Origin: Methanomassiliicoccaceae archaeon UBA71
GTDB lineage: Archaea > Thermoplasmatota > Thermoplasmata > Methanomassiliicoccales > Methanomethylophilaceae
Direction of reading: 5' to 3'
Assembly: GCA_002504405.1 (NCBI GenBank)
Contig: DARO01000012.1
Span: forward strand, 136,328 to 200,327
Length of the DNA stretch: 64,000 bases
Positions 18,446-27,191 of this stretch are shown here, one piece after another. The notes under the pieces are model-generated. The model made no database searches, was not told the DNA's origin, and saw nothing but the letters and a program-made list of their open reading frames with translations. Made by a program: the position numbers and the translations under genes. Position 1 is the first letter of the stretch. Each line of letters begins with the position of its first letter.

Positions 18446-19425
18446 TTACAGATATATCAACAATCCATCATATCTGGCACTGTACTCCGCCATCAGCTGG
18501 CACTTCCCGCTGAACCCCGAGTACGCCCCCAGTCCGTCCAGCCTGATCCTCTTGTTGATGCATATCGCCGACCCGTAGTCGTGCTTCCTCACGACGATGA
18601 ACCTCTTGCTGGGGTTGATGTGGACGAAGTACTTCCCGTCGATGAACGATTCGGAGTGGATCGTCTCCTCCGAGATGCGTTCGACCGTGTACTTCACTGA
18701 TGGGACCCTGCTCTGGAACTGGTCCGACATCCTGACTTCCGGCATGCCGGGCGCGGAAACCATGGTCCTCCTGCCGATGACTGGATTGAACTCCTCCGCC
18801 GGAGCCTGGACGACCTCCTGGACCTGCCGGACACCGGCCTCCTCCTTCCGAGTCTCCACGACGTCCTCGGAACCGAGCACGATGTAGTCGTCCGACGACT
18901 CCATCCGCCTATGAGCATCCTGCTGTGCTCCACCTGCTTGGTCAGATCGTCGATCTTGCTCTGCATCCCGTCTATGATGGTCTTGTTCTCCTCGTTGGCG
19001 CGGGTGTACGCCTGATTGTAGACGTCCTCCTTGTACTTCTGCTCGAAGATCCTCTCGAACTCTGCCCTGTTGCTGCGCCAGAGGGCGTTGATGATCTGAT
19101 CACGGATCTCGTCGCTGAGTCCCATGATCATGGAGGATGTGATCTTCTTCAGGGGCATGGCGTAGTAGACCATGCCCTTCATCGTCGTGGAGCACAGCCA
19201 GACGTCCCCGGCCAGGACCTTCTCGCCGTTGTACTTGCGGTCGACGAAGACGATCACGCCGTCTATCTCCGAGACGATGTTCTCTCCCTTGCGGTCGATG
19301 TGGAACCCGAGGACCTTCAGCCTCCTGACCTGTTCGCGGTACTCGTCCTGGGTGAAGCCGTTGGACTCCACCGTGCTGGTCATGTCCCTCTGCCAGTCCA
19401 TGAAGTCCTGACGCTCCTCGGTCAT
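18446..19425 (-). pseudogene. Coiled-coil protein with shared C-terminal domain, frameshifted
   Basis: The ATG at 19425 overlaps the NYN gene stop (ATGA). The first frame gives an N-terminal domain with VIVFVDRKYNGEKVLAGDVW and a charged helical region ending DDLTKQVEHSRMLIGG. After about 18905 this frame turns into low-quality text, while a second frame (18904 to 18446) continues sensibly and ends with a domain containing SFIDGKYFVHI and GSAICINKRIRL. The same domain ends the protein at 20029-20907. One frameshift therefore separates two parts of a roughly 325-residue protein. The 18904 ATG could also permit a separate product. Function unknown. Confidence 0.6.
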
Positions 19426-19976
19426 CGGTAATCCACCTCCGCCGTGGGACTGGACATGGACATGAACGGGATGTCGTCCAGCAGATAGTACATGTCCGCC
19501 GCCCGCTTGCACTCCTCGTTGTACACATCACCGAACGCCGCGACCTCCACGCGCTTCCCGGCGGACTGCACCTTCTGGATGGCTGGGACGAAGTCCCTGT
19601 CCCCGCTGACCACTATCGCCACATCGAAGTGGTCCATGAGCGCATGCTCCAGCATCTCGCAGGCCAGGGACACGTCCACCTCCTTCTGGACCTTCTTGCC
19701 GTCCCTGTACACTATGGACTCCCTGGCGATGACGCGGAACCCCTGCTCGCGGAGCTTGTTCTGGGCGATGATGTTCTCGTCGTTCCTGTCGGTGTACATG
19801 GGCCGGGCGTCGAACACATAAGCCCCCATCAGGTCCCTGTTCCCCACTAGGATCTGCGTGAGACGGTAGAGATCCAGACGGGAATGGTCCTCCATGAACT
19901 GCATGCTCTCGTACACGTTCCTGTAGTCGATGAAGACCATGACTCTGTTGTAGCTCCGTTCGGTGAAGAGTGTCAT
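19422..19976 (-). CDS. NYN-domain (LabA/DUF88-type) putative nuclease
   Basis: About 184 residues from the ATG at 19976, with upstream ATG 19994 possible. The PIN-like acidic motifs of NYN domains are all present: VFIDYRNV, QKEVDVSLACEM, and VVSGDRDFVPAI, followed by GKRVEVAAFG. NYN proteins are metal-dependent RNases. The gene overlaps the coiled-coil gene by 4 bp, so the two form an operon. The divergent coiled-coil gene at 20029 starts 52 bp away, indicating a shared promoter region. An RNA-cleaving or defence role is possible but not shown. Confidence 0.82.
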   Translation of the reverse strand: MTLFTERSYNRVMVFIDYRNVYESMQFMEDHSRLDLYRLTQILVGNRDLMGAYVFDARPMYTDRNDENIIAQNKLREQGFRVIARESIVYRDGKKVQKEVDVSLACEMLEHALMDHFDVAIVVSGDRDFVPAIQKVQSAGKRVEVAAFGDVYNEECKRAADMYYLLDDIPFMSMSSPTAEVDYR

Positions 19977-20028
19977 CCGGAGAACGAATGCCACTGGAAC
20001 GATTTAATTCTTAAACATCGATAGCCAC

Positions 20029-20907
20029 ATGAACCTCATGGCCAAGATGAAACCTCGGAAGAAGAGACCAGACCTCAGCGGAATCGACGTCGATGCGATG
20101 AACCTCTCCGATGAGGAGAAGAAGCAGCTACAACAGCTGCTATCCGGGAATAAGACAGGTTCGAATCAGTCAAACCCGACCGTGCCTCAGAAAGTCCATG
20201 AGGACACGGTCAACGAACTGAAGGAGAAGATCTCCGGATTGGAATCCAAACTCGAAGAGGTCAAGAAAGAACGGACGAAATTCCGTGAAGAAAGGGATGA
20301 CTACAAGTCGCGCTTCGAGAACAAGGTCGAAGAGAACAGAAAACTTGGTTCGGACATGGACGATCTCAGGGCGAATAACCGCGAACTTTCTGACAAGATA
20401 GCGAATCTCGAGAACTCCCTGAGGAAGAAAGCCTCCGAAACAGTCGTCGTCCGCGACGATGCCGAAGTCGAGAGACTGAACAAGGAGAACCAGGGACTGA
20501 AGGAGAAACTGAAAGGGTCCGAGGAGCAATGTGAATCCCTGGAATCGGAAATCACTACCCTTAAAACCAGGATTGAAGAGATGGAATCGGAGATCGATGA
20601 TCTCCGCAACCGGAACTACGTGGCTGGAGAGATACATATGGACTCTGAGCCAAACCGCGTCGGAGTCGTCCGCCGCTCCACAGCAACGAGGTTCGACTCC
20701 GACATTTTCACCGATGGGAAGTACCTGGTCAGACTGGCCAGGAACGGACGCTCGATAAGCTTCACACCAGATGTGGAGGGGTCTGCGATCTGCATCGGCG
20801 GGGGCATAGAACTACCTCGCATGAGGGACATCATACCATTTCAGGGCATGAAGGAGTACGAAGCGGTTGTCAAGGACAATTCGGAGATTCTGGTCATCCT
20901 GGACTGA
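20029..20907 (+). CDS. Long coiled-coil protein with shared C-terminal domain
   Basis: 292 residues: a basic N-terminus (MKPRKKRPDLSG), an uninterrupted heptad-rich coiled coil from about residue 60 to 200, then a compact C-terminal domain. That domain aligns by eye with the one ending at 18446: F-DGKY-V, then GSAICI, I-L and a final hydrophobic strand. ATGs at 20029, 20038 and 20047 are possible starts. It is divergent from the NYN operon. The shared domain implies that both proteins bind the same kind of partner. No enzyme motif is seen. Confidence 0.7.
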   Translation: MNLMAKMKPRKKRPDLSGIDVDAMNLSDEEKKQLQQLLSGNKTGSNQSNPTVPQKVHEDTVNELKEKISGLESKLEEVKKERTKFREERDDYKSRFENKVEENRKLGSDMDDLRANNRELSDKIANLENSLRKKASETVVVRDDAEVERLNKENQGLKEKLKGSEEQCESLESEITTLKTRIEEMESEIDDLRNRNYVAGEIHMDSEPNRVGVVRRSTATRFDSDIFTDGKYLVRLARNGRSISFTPDVEGSAICIGGGIELPRMRDIIPFQGMKEYEAVVKDNSEILVILD

Positions 20908-21010
20908 GCCGCTGCCCACAGTAGAATGGAGCAACCCATTCAGCATTGGAGACCGGAAGATCGAGACCTCCGATGATCGTATCATATTGCAGAACCGCCA
21001 TCCTGCCTCC

Positions 21011-21172
21011 ATGGAACTCCACGACACATTCCTTCGCATAGCCTGCCCCGTGTGCGGATGCGAGCAGTCGGTCATCGACTTGAAGTCCAACGGCGACACG
21101 GACGCCGGCATGTTCGAACGGTACCGCTGCATATGCGGAACATGGTTCACCGTGACCGTTGAAATAGACTGA
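21011..21172 (+). CDS. Small zinc-ribbon protein
   Basis: The frame ends with CPVCGCEQ and, about 30 residues later, CICGTWF, a pattern typical of a treble-clef or ribbon zinc site. The ATG at 21011 gives 53 residues. The frame stays open further upstream into the preceding gene, and text such as EWSNPFSIGDRKIETSD looks protein-like, so a longer non-ATG start is possible. Function unknown. Confidence 0.45.
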   Translation: MELHDTFLRIACPVCGCEQSVIDLKSNGDTDAGMFERYRCICGTWFTVTVEID

Positions 21173-21336
21173 GGGTTCCGTCCGGAACCGATGCATGAGC
21201 TTCGCGGTGACGGCTCTGGATTGACACAGACCCCTTGGACGTCCCGGGACCTCCGATGCCTGGAGATGATGGGGCCCGTGATTCGACGTGACCGCACGGT
21301 ACCTCCTTGAAATACCATAAGGTCAAACCATCGTCC

Positions 21337-21849
21337 ATGAACGGAACAAGAGACATGCCTGAAGGAACAGATCAGGATGGATTAAATATCGATGACATGA
21401 TGACAATCCGTGATCGTATGGTGGACAATGCCAGGGGACTGATGTCAGCGGTCTCAAGAGCCGCGGGCAGACCCCTTGAACACGATGTCATAGACGACAT
21501 GGTGACCGTGCAGGTCGGATGCAACATTCTCAACCACTGGGGATGCACACCGACGTTCGTTTACAACAAATGTTACTACTGCCCCCATTCCGAGGAGCTG
21601 GACGACGAGTTCGTCAGAGTCAAGACGATCACTGGGGAGGAACCCACGGACGTCCCGCCGGAATTAGTGGAGGCGCTGACGGACGTCTTCTCCGAAGGCG
21701 ACAGGTACGCCATCGCTTACGCCACGATGCTCTCGGCGATAGATGTCAACCCGGGATGGACCATCGAGGCCGTCAAGGGAATCGTGTACGAGGTGGATCC
21801 CGACCTCAGGGATGTCCTGGATGCGGTGGTATCATCTCTACCACAGTGA
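21337..21849 (+). CDS. Hypothetical acidic protein
   Basis: 170 residues from the ATG at 21337 (TTG at 21307 and ATG at 21355 are alternatives). Helical and acidic, with a cysteine cluster YNKCYYCPHSEEL near the middle that may bind metal together with C in VQVGCNILNHWGC. Ends VLDAVVSSLPQ. No family recognised. It lies in a run of unrecognised same-strand genes and has host-like GC content. Confidence 0.6.
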   Translation: MNGTRDMPEGTDQDGLNIDDMMTIRDRMVDNARGLMSAVSRAAGRPLEHDVIDDMVTVQVGCNILNHWGCTPTFVYNKCYYCPHSEELDDEFVRVKTITGEEPTDVPPELVEALTDVFSEGDRYAIAYATMLSAIDVNPGWTIEAVKGIVYEVDPDLRDVLDAVVSSLPQ

Positions 21850-21872
21850 GCTACATAGACACCTGCTGCCTG

Positions 21873-22355
21873 ATGACGTTCATCTGGCATAGAGACGATA
21901 TGAGAATCAGGAAAGGGCTGGGATCACGCAAGGCCGAATCCATGGTTCCCAGGAACCATCCCGAGTTCAGAACACCCATGCCTGCGGTCGGAGAGGCGAT
22001 GTGCAAGATCATGGAGAAGAACTGCACTGCCGAGACGATGGAAGCGTTCTCGGAACTTGACCGCCTCCTGAGGAACGGATTCCTCAAGACCATGTACCTG
22101 AGGCAGGACGAACAGACCTTCAGACTGGCCAGCAGGCTGATGACGATCAGAAATCCCGATGATCGTGAGACGATATCGGCGATGGATGCCTTTATAACGG
22201 CATCATCCGCAGTCGACCCCGAATGTTCCACCATGTATACTGAGGATCAGAACCTCCTGTATAACGGAAGACTGAGAAGGGAGATCGACGAATGGCGCTC
22301 GCAGAACGGCTATCCGAGCATGTCGATGAGAAGCCTTCTGAAGTCCATCGGATAA
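21873..22355 (+). CDS. Hypothetical protein
   Basis: ATG at 21873 or 21900 gives 160 or 151 residues. The text RIRKGLGSRKAES is followed by mostly helical sequence with SELDRLLRNGFLKTMY, and it ends SMRSLLKSIG. No recognised domain or membrane segment. It starts 23 bp after the preceding gene and precedes a similar-sized unknown gene. The three genes 21337-22741 may form one transcription unit. Confidence 0.55.
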   Translation: MTFIWHRDDMRIRKGLGSRKAESMVPRNHPEFRTPMPAVGEAMCKIMEKNCTAETMEAFSELDRLLRNGFLKTMYLRQDEQTFRLASRLMTIRNPDDRETISAMDAFITASSAVDPECSTMYTEDQNLLYNGRLRREIDEWRSQNGYPSMSMRSLLKSIG

Positions 22356-22396
22356 GTTCCCTATACAATACACATAATCCCAGACATGACCACAAG

Positions 22397-22741
22397 ATGG
22401 CGCTCAGAAAGGGGCTGAGTGATAGGATATACACCATGGATGATCCAGATCACGATGTATGGAAGGCCGCCGAAATCGCCGAATCCTCAGAGGGGGCCGA
22501 GAAGCTCAGAGCCGAATTGATGATGGACCATCAGATGCTGTACTGGGGGTATCAAGAATTGTCCTATGCGCTGAGGGATAATCTGAGACTGCTCAGAGAA
22601 CTCCTGGATGAGGAGGAGTACGACTCGATTATCGAGGATATATCGAGCATAGAACGCATAGTGGACAGACTGGATTCCATCTACGGAAGAGAACTTGCCA
22701 GGTTGGAGTATAATCCATCCGCAGCAAATCCACCCTCGTAG
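22397..22741 (+). CDS. Hypothetical helical protein ending in TAG
   Basis: ATG at 22397 opens ALRKGLSDRIY, similar in style to RIRKGLGSRKA of the preceding gene. The 114-residue product is helical and acidic (LLRELLDEEEYDSIIEDISSIER). The frame ends in TAG at 22739-22741, the only intact gene in the window that I find ending so. Reading through would add 17 sense codons before TGA at 22793. In a pyrrolysine-using archaeon this could be either a rare stop or an extension. An ATG at 22292 in the same frame overlaps the previous gene and is less likely. Confidence 0.55.
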   Translation: MALRKGLSDRIYTMDDPDHDVWKAAEIAESSEGAEKLRAELMMDHQMLYWGYQELSYALRDNLRLLRELLDEEEYDSIIEDISSIERIVDRLDSIYGRELARLEYNPSAANPPS

Positions 22742-22914
22742 CCGAGGGAGGACGACCGTCATCGCACCCTCGGGAAGCAGGGCAATGCCAAATGAAGTTG
22801 GCATGATGCCTGTGGTTATCATCGGATTGCCGCAGATTCCATGCCTTCGGACATGCCATCCCCTGGCCACCATACCTTCCATGGCATGCATCGCAGATCC
22901 CCCGGAACACCCGC

Positions 22915-24111
22915 TTATCTCCCAGCCTCCGCCGAATCCAGCGGCTTGAGGAGCCTGCTCGCTGCCAGGACGGCGACCCCGAAGATCAGGACGGCCGCTG
23001 CCGCCAGACGGAACGACGCCGCATAACCCAGCGCGACGATCACCGGCCCCATGACGACCGCTGAGAGGGATGTGCCCAGGTTCATCAGGCACGAGTATAT
23101 CCCCATAGTCCTCCCCTGAGCGGATGCTGGCGACATCATCGCCAGACAGTTGGTTATCGTCGGCATGCCTATCCCAAGCCCGACGCCCAGCACGCCCACG
23201 CCTATGCTGAGGACCGCCAGGTCATCCGATGCGAACAGGACCATGGCCACGGCCTGGAGCGCGAACGCGGCAAGCAGCACGTACTGGTATCCGGGGATGC
23301 GACGGACCCTCGAGTATGCGATGGATGTGAGCACCTGCGTCAGGCCCATGAGTGCCAGGACCATCCCGCAGACGGTCATGCTCTCGCCCATGGACGTCAG
23401 TATGTCCGACGCGTTCACCGTGACGATGAACATGATGAACATCAGCATGAATATGGATGCGTATAGCACGGCCATGTGCGCCGCCGCCCCCTGCGGGAAC
23501 CCATCTGGGGCCCCGAGGCCCCTCCCGGGAACAGCCACGTCCCTGACCGCCAGCAGACCGGCGACCAGTATCGGCAATGCGATCAGGTACACGAGGAACG
23601 GGACGTTCCACGCCACGTCGGCCATCAGACCCCCTATCACCTCCAGCACCACGCCTCCGAACCCCATGAAGGCGGACTGGATTGCCATCACCCTGCGCCT
23701 CTCGTCGCCGTCGTAGTAGATTCCCATCAGCCCGGTGGCGGCCGTGGATATCCCTGCGATCCCTATCCCCAGGAACACCCTCGTGGCCAGGAGCGAGTAT
23801 ATGTCCGTGCAGAATTACCCGGATGCGCCGGACAGCATGAACAGCGCAAGGGACGCCACGAGGGTCCTCGCCAAGCCCACCCTGTCCGCCAGGTACCCCA
23901 CCGGGAACCCGAAGACGGCCACGACGAGGGACGGCAGGGATACGACCATCGACGCCAGGTACTTGCTCGTCCCCAGTTCGACCTCGATCCCGTGCAGCGA
24001 CGGAGAAACGGCTGCCGAACCCATCAGCACCATCATGGAAGCCATCAGGAGTGCGAGCTTTGTGAGTCCGGAAGGGCTGAACTGCCTGCCATCGGGCATC
24101 GTGAACGACAT
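22915..24111 (-). pseudogene. MFS transporter with in-frame stop
   Basis: Start at 24111; about 398 codons. The N-terminal part (first membrane helices and the loop GYLADRVGLARTLVAS, the MFS motif A region) runs to LFMLSGASG. There a TAA at 23815-23817 interrupts the same frame. The text resumes directly as FCTDIYSLLATRVFLGIGIAG and continues through the remaining helices to 22915. A single nonsense mutation thus splits a typical 12-helix drug or metabolite exporter. The stop is TAA, so pyrrolysine insertion cannot rescue it. Restart at an internal GTG (23778) would lack the first helices. Confidence 0.85.
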
Positions 24112-24250
24112 GATGCCATGTGTTCTTGCAGGAGATGCCTTAATCCTTTTTGTCGTTTGAATGCCTGTTAATACACGGAACGGCCGATCGGACCGCCAGT
24201 CGCGCCCGGGTTTTTTGGGGGGAGGGGATCGCTCCCCCTCCCCTCTGCCC

Positions 24251-25063
24251 TCACTGCTGGGGGAAGAAGAACCCGGCGGTCATGTCAAGGTAGTTAGCAC
24301 CGGAATACCCGGGACAGGCCTCGTTCACCCTGGCCTTGAACTCGTCGGCGGTCGTGCTCTCGGCGGCAATCCTCTTGAGATCCTCCAGATAACGGATCTT
24401 CGTCTCGACGTCCTCCCTGGTCTCGGGCCCGTAGTGGGAGGAGAGGAAGACCTGGAATCCCCTGTCGAGATACCCCTTCAGGTTGGCTATCAGGGCGTCC
24501 GCGTGTCCGGCGCCTGCGACGATGGAATGGCAGTCGTGTCCGAGCATGTGCATGTACACGGCCTTCGCCTCCGGAATCTCCACTTCGTATGCATCGTTAT
24601 CCGGCCTTATGACCATCTCGATCCCGGCGATCTCCAGGCTTCCTGCCCCGATCCTCTCGCCGTCCCCTATGACGGAAGCGTCGAAGGCCTCCCCGAATAT
24701 GCCGGAGAAGTTGGCGATCAGACCGTTCCCGCCACCGACGGTGTTGTACCTGTGGGCACTCTCCGTCATGTACGACTTGACCTCGGGAAGGAAGGATCCT
24801 CCCGCGGCATGGTAGGCGACGAGCTTCCCCTTGACATCCAGCTTGCTCTCCCCGATGTACCTGGTCATCTCCTCGATGCTGTTCCTGAAGCACGGGAGCT
24901 CTATGACGACGGCCTTCCCGCCCTTCCCGATGAGGTTGGGCCTCTCGAGGATGATGACCTGGTCGTCGATGGCATCCTTCGTGTTGTAGACATGGATCCG
25001 CATCTTTCCGCAGTCCATGATGGTCACTTCGCCGTTCTCCAGAGACACTGTCCTGCTGTTCAT
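24251..25063 (-). CDS. Metallo-beta-lactamase-fold-like protein
   Basis: 270 residues with a layout suggesting the MBL fold: GKAVVIELP early, AYHAAGGSF where the HxHxDH loop would be, then MLGHDCHSIVAGAGHAD and FLSSHYGPET. The canonical HxHxDH metal motif is not intact, so it may bind metal differently or be non-hydrolytic. No signal peptide. It is divergent from the flavin/ferredoxin gene across a 278-bp gap. The assignment is by pattern only and could be wrong. Confidence 0.5.
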   Translation of the reverse strand: MNSRTVSLENGEVTIMDCGKMRIHVYNTKDAIDDQVIILERPNLIGKGGKAVVIELPCFRNSIEEMTRYIGESKLDVKGKLVAYHAAGGSFLPEVKSYMTESAHRYNTVGGGNGLIANFSGIFGEAFDASVIGDGERIGAGSLEIAGIEMVIRPDNDAYEVEIPEAKAVYMHMLGHDCHSIVAGAGHADALIANLKGYLDRGFQVFLSSHYGPETREDVETKIRYLEDLKRIAAESTTADEFKARVNEACPGYSGANYLDMTAGFFFPQQ

Positions 25064-25341
25064 TTCTTTTTCTCCTCGACCGTGTCGGTCTCAGAGGGTA
25101 GTATGCGCCGAGGGTATTTGTATCAACCAGAAACTTGGTAGTAATATAGTTACCGACAGGTAATCGCCTTCATCTGAGTTTATGGGAACAGGTGATTTCT
25201 GCAATATTCGGATGTAAACATCCTGTGTGTGAAGTTTTGACTCTCCGTAATATACAGATAAAATGGTTGATCGTTGGAAGCCGGCACGATCGTTACCTGG
25301 ACGAAACTGACTTGATTATAACCCTGCCGGGGATATGATGC
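25064..25341. promoter_or_regulatory. Divergent intergenic region with small inverted repeat
   Basis: An AT-richer 278-bp gap. It contains TTACC-GACA-GGTAA (25150-25163), a short palindrome that could be an operator, and AT-rich stretches suited to promoters for both flanking genes. No coding text seen. Confidence 0.35.
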
Positions 25342-26001
25342 ATGTCCTCGGAAGAGGCGGAGGCTCATATGGGCTCGAAGGATGACAGCGAAACATACCT
25401 GAGATATCTGGTGGACCGGATGCACACGACGGTGCTCGCGACGATTGGCGGGGACGGATACCCCCGCACATGTGCCGTGGACATGATGTACGAAGACGAG
25501 GGGGGCGTGTATTTCCTCACGGCCAGAGGGAAAGACCTCTACCGCAGGCTCATGGATAACCCCCGGATCTCCCCGACAGGAGTGAAAGGGGAGGATACCA
25601 TGTCCTCGGTCGCATTGAGCCTTGTCGGAGAGGCGGAGGAGGCCGGTGATGAGTACCTCCAAAGGATCCTGAATTCCAACCCGTACATGATGGAGATATA
25701 TCCGACAGAGAAGTCGCGTTCGGCGCTGACGGCGTTCCGCATCTGCAGAGGCAACGGCGAATGGTTCGACCTTTCCAAGAAACCGATCGAGAGGGCGCAG
25801 TTCTCCTTCGGGGGCATGCGCGTGACGGAGACGGGATACGCCATACTGGGGTCCTGCACAGGGTGCGGCAGATGCGCCGACGTGTGCCCCCAGTCATGTA
25901 TCGACACGAAGGCCGTTCCCTTTGCAATCGTACAGAGGAGCTGCCTGAGATGCGGGAACTGCTTCGAGGCGTGTCCGAATGGGGCCGTGGTGCAGAGGTG
26001 A
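25342..26001 (+). CDS. PNPOx-like flavin protein fused to 2x[4Fe-4S] ferredoxin
   Basis: 219 residues. Residues about 20-150 form a pyridoxamine-phosphate-oxidase-like split barrel (TTVLATIGGDGYPRTCAVDM, VYFLTARGKDLYRRL) expected to bind FMN or F420. The C-terminus carries two cluster motifs, CTGCGRCADVCP and CLRCGNCFEACP. It would pass electrons between a flavin and iron-sulfur clusters. Its TGA overlaps the GTG start of the macrodomain gene (GTGA), so it belongs to the macrodomain/SirTM operon. ATG 25342 or 25369 may be the start. Confidence 0.85.
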   Translation: MSSEEAEAHMGSKDDSETYLRYLVDRMHTTVLATIGGDGYPRTCAVDMMYEDEGGVYFLTARGKDLYRRLMDNPRISPTGVKGEDTMSSVALSLVGEAEEAGDEYLQRILNSNPYMMEIYPTEKSRSALTAFRICRGNGEWFDLSKKPIERAQFSFGGMRVTETGYAILGSCTGCGRCADVCPQSCIDTKAVPFAIVQRSCLRCGNCFEACPNGAVVQR

Positions 26002-27191
26002 CTGCGGTGTACGACCCCTCCCATGATATCGTCGCCCTGATACGCTCGTTTGCCGAGGATTCTGGGGTTCCGGTGTCGATACCGGATGACCCGGCCGGGA
26101 GATGGGACCTGCTCAGGGCGCTCGTGAACATCAGAGCGCCGGGATTGCCGTCGGAGGATGTGCTGGAGGCGCAGGACAGGGTCCTGACCGGCATCATACA
26201 AGCTCGCGGCGTGACCGATGCGGACAGCCTGGAGTTCCGCGATGGGATCTGTGTTTGGCAGGGGGACATAACCTCGCTGAGATGCGATGCGATCGTCAAC
26301 GCCGCCAACAGCGGCATGCTGGGATGCTTCGCACCATGCCACGGTTGCATAGACAACGCCATCCACACTTTCGCCGGCGTTCAACTGAGGGCGGAATGCC
26401 AGAGGATGATGGGTGGTGCGTCGGAGCCGGTCGGGAGAGCGAGGATCACCGGCGCGTACAACCTCCCATGCAGCCGTGTGATCCATACCGTCGGGCCGAT
26501 GATCCGCGGAATGGTGACCGAAGAGGACGAGAGGATGCTCCGCTGTTGCTATCGCTCCTGTCTGGAACTGGCGGATTCCGAAGGGCTGGGGACCATCGCG
26601 TTCTGCTGCATATCCACCGGGGAGTTCCGCTTCCCCAACAGGATGGCGGCGGAGATCGCGGTGGACGAGACTACAAGGTTCCTTGAGGAACATGACATGA
26701 GGGTGGCATTCGATGTTTTCAAAGACGAGGACCTCGCAATCTACAGGGACATCCTCGGACGATCTCGAGACGCTCCGCAGATGGGTGTCCGAGTGCGATT
26801 CAATGGTGATAGGCGCAGGTTCAGGCCTCTCGACGTCCGCGGGACTGACGTACGACGGGGCGAGGTTCGAGGAGAACTTCCCGGACTTCATTGCCAGATA
26901 CGGCTACCGCGACATGTACAGGGCATCCTTCCAGAAGTACGGCTCCCCGGAGGAGCACTGGGCTTTCTGGAGCCGCATGATAATGATGAACCGCTACGAA
27001 CAGGAGGACAACGGCACCTACTCCGCGCTCCTCAGGATGGTGGAGGGCAGGGACTACTTCGTAATAACCACGAACGTCGACCACTGCTTCCAGAAGTTCG
27101 GCTTCGACGAGTCCCGCCTGTACTACACCCAGGGCGACTACGGGCTCTGGCAGTGTCCGATGCCATGCCATCTGTCCACATACGACAATGA
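25998..27191 (+). CDS. Zn-dependent macrodomain ADP-ribose hydrolase, C-terminal end out of frame
   Basis: GTG start overlaps the previous stop. The protein-like part runs to about 26768 (257 residues). An N-terminal helical segment precedes the macrodomain: DAIVNAANSGMLGCF, then the cysteine/histidine signature PCHGCIDNAIH of the zinc-containing macrodomains that remove SirTM-made ADP-ribose, then VIHTVGPM. The macrodomain ends FKDEDLAIYRDILG. No stop follows. The frame runs on to 27191 as arginine-rich nonsense overlapping SirTM in another frame. A frameshift near 26760 has either removed the stop or split a macrodomain-SirTM fusion. Confidence 0.75.
   Translation: MTAVYDPSHDIVALIRSFAEDSGVPVSIPDDPAGRWDLLRALVNIRAPGLPSEDVLEAQDRVLTGIIQARGVTDADSLEFRDGICVWQGDITSLRCDAIVNAANSGMLGCFAPCHGCIDNAIHTFAGVQLRAECQRMMGGASEPVGRARITGAYNLPCSRVIHTVGPMIRGMVTEEDERMLRCCYRSCLELADSEGLGTIAFCCISTGEFRFPNRMAAEIAVDETTRFLEEHDMRVAFDVFKDEDLAIYRDILGRSRDAPQMGVRVRFNGDRRRFRPLDVRGTDVRRGEVRGELPGLHCQIRLPRHVQGILPEVRLPGGALGFLEPHDNDEPLRTGGQRHLLRAPQDGGGQGLLRNNHERRPLLPEVRLRRVPPVLHPGRLRALAVSDAMPSVHIRQ

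Noticed and set aside
23815..23817. Possible pyrrolysine codon inside the MFS gene
   Set aside because: The stop is TAA, not TAG, so it cannot encode pyrrolysine.
24216..24247. G-rich hairpin after the MBL-like gene as a terminator
   Set aside because: The stem has a mismatch or bulge, and on the gene's own strand it is followed by A rather than T residues.
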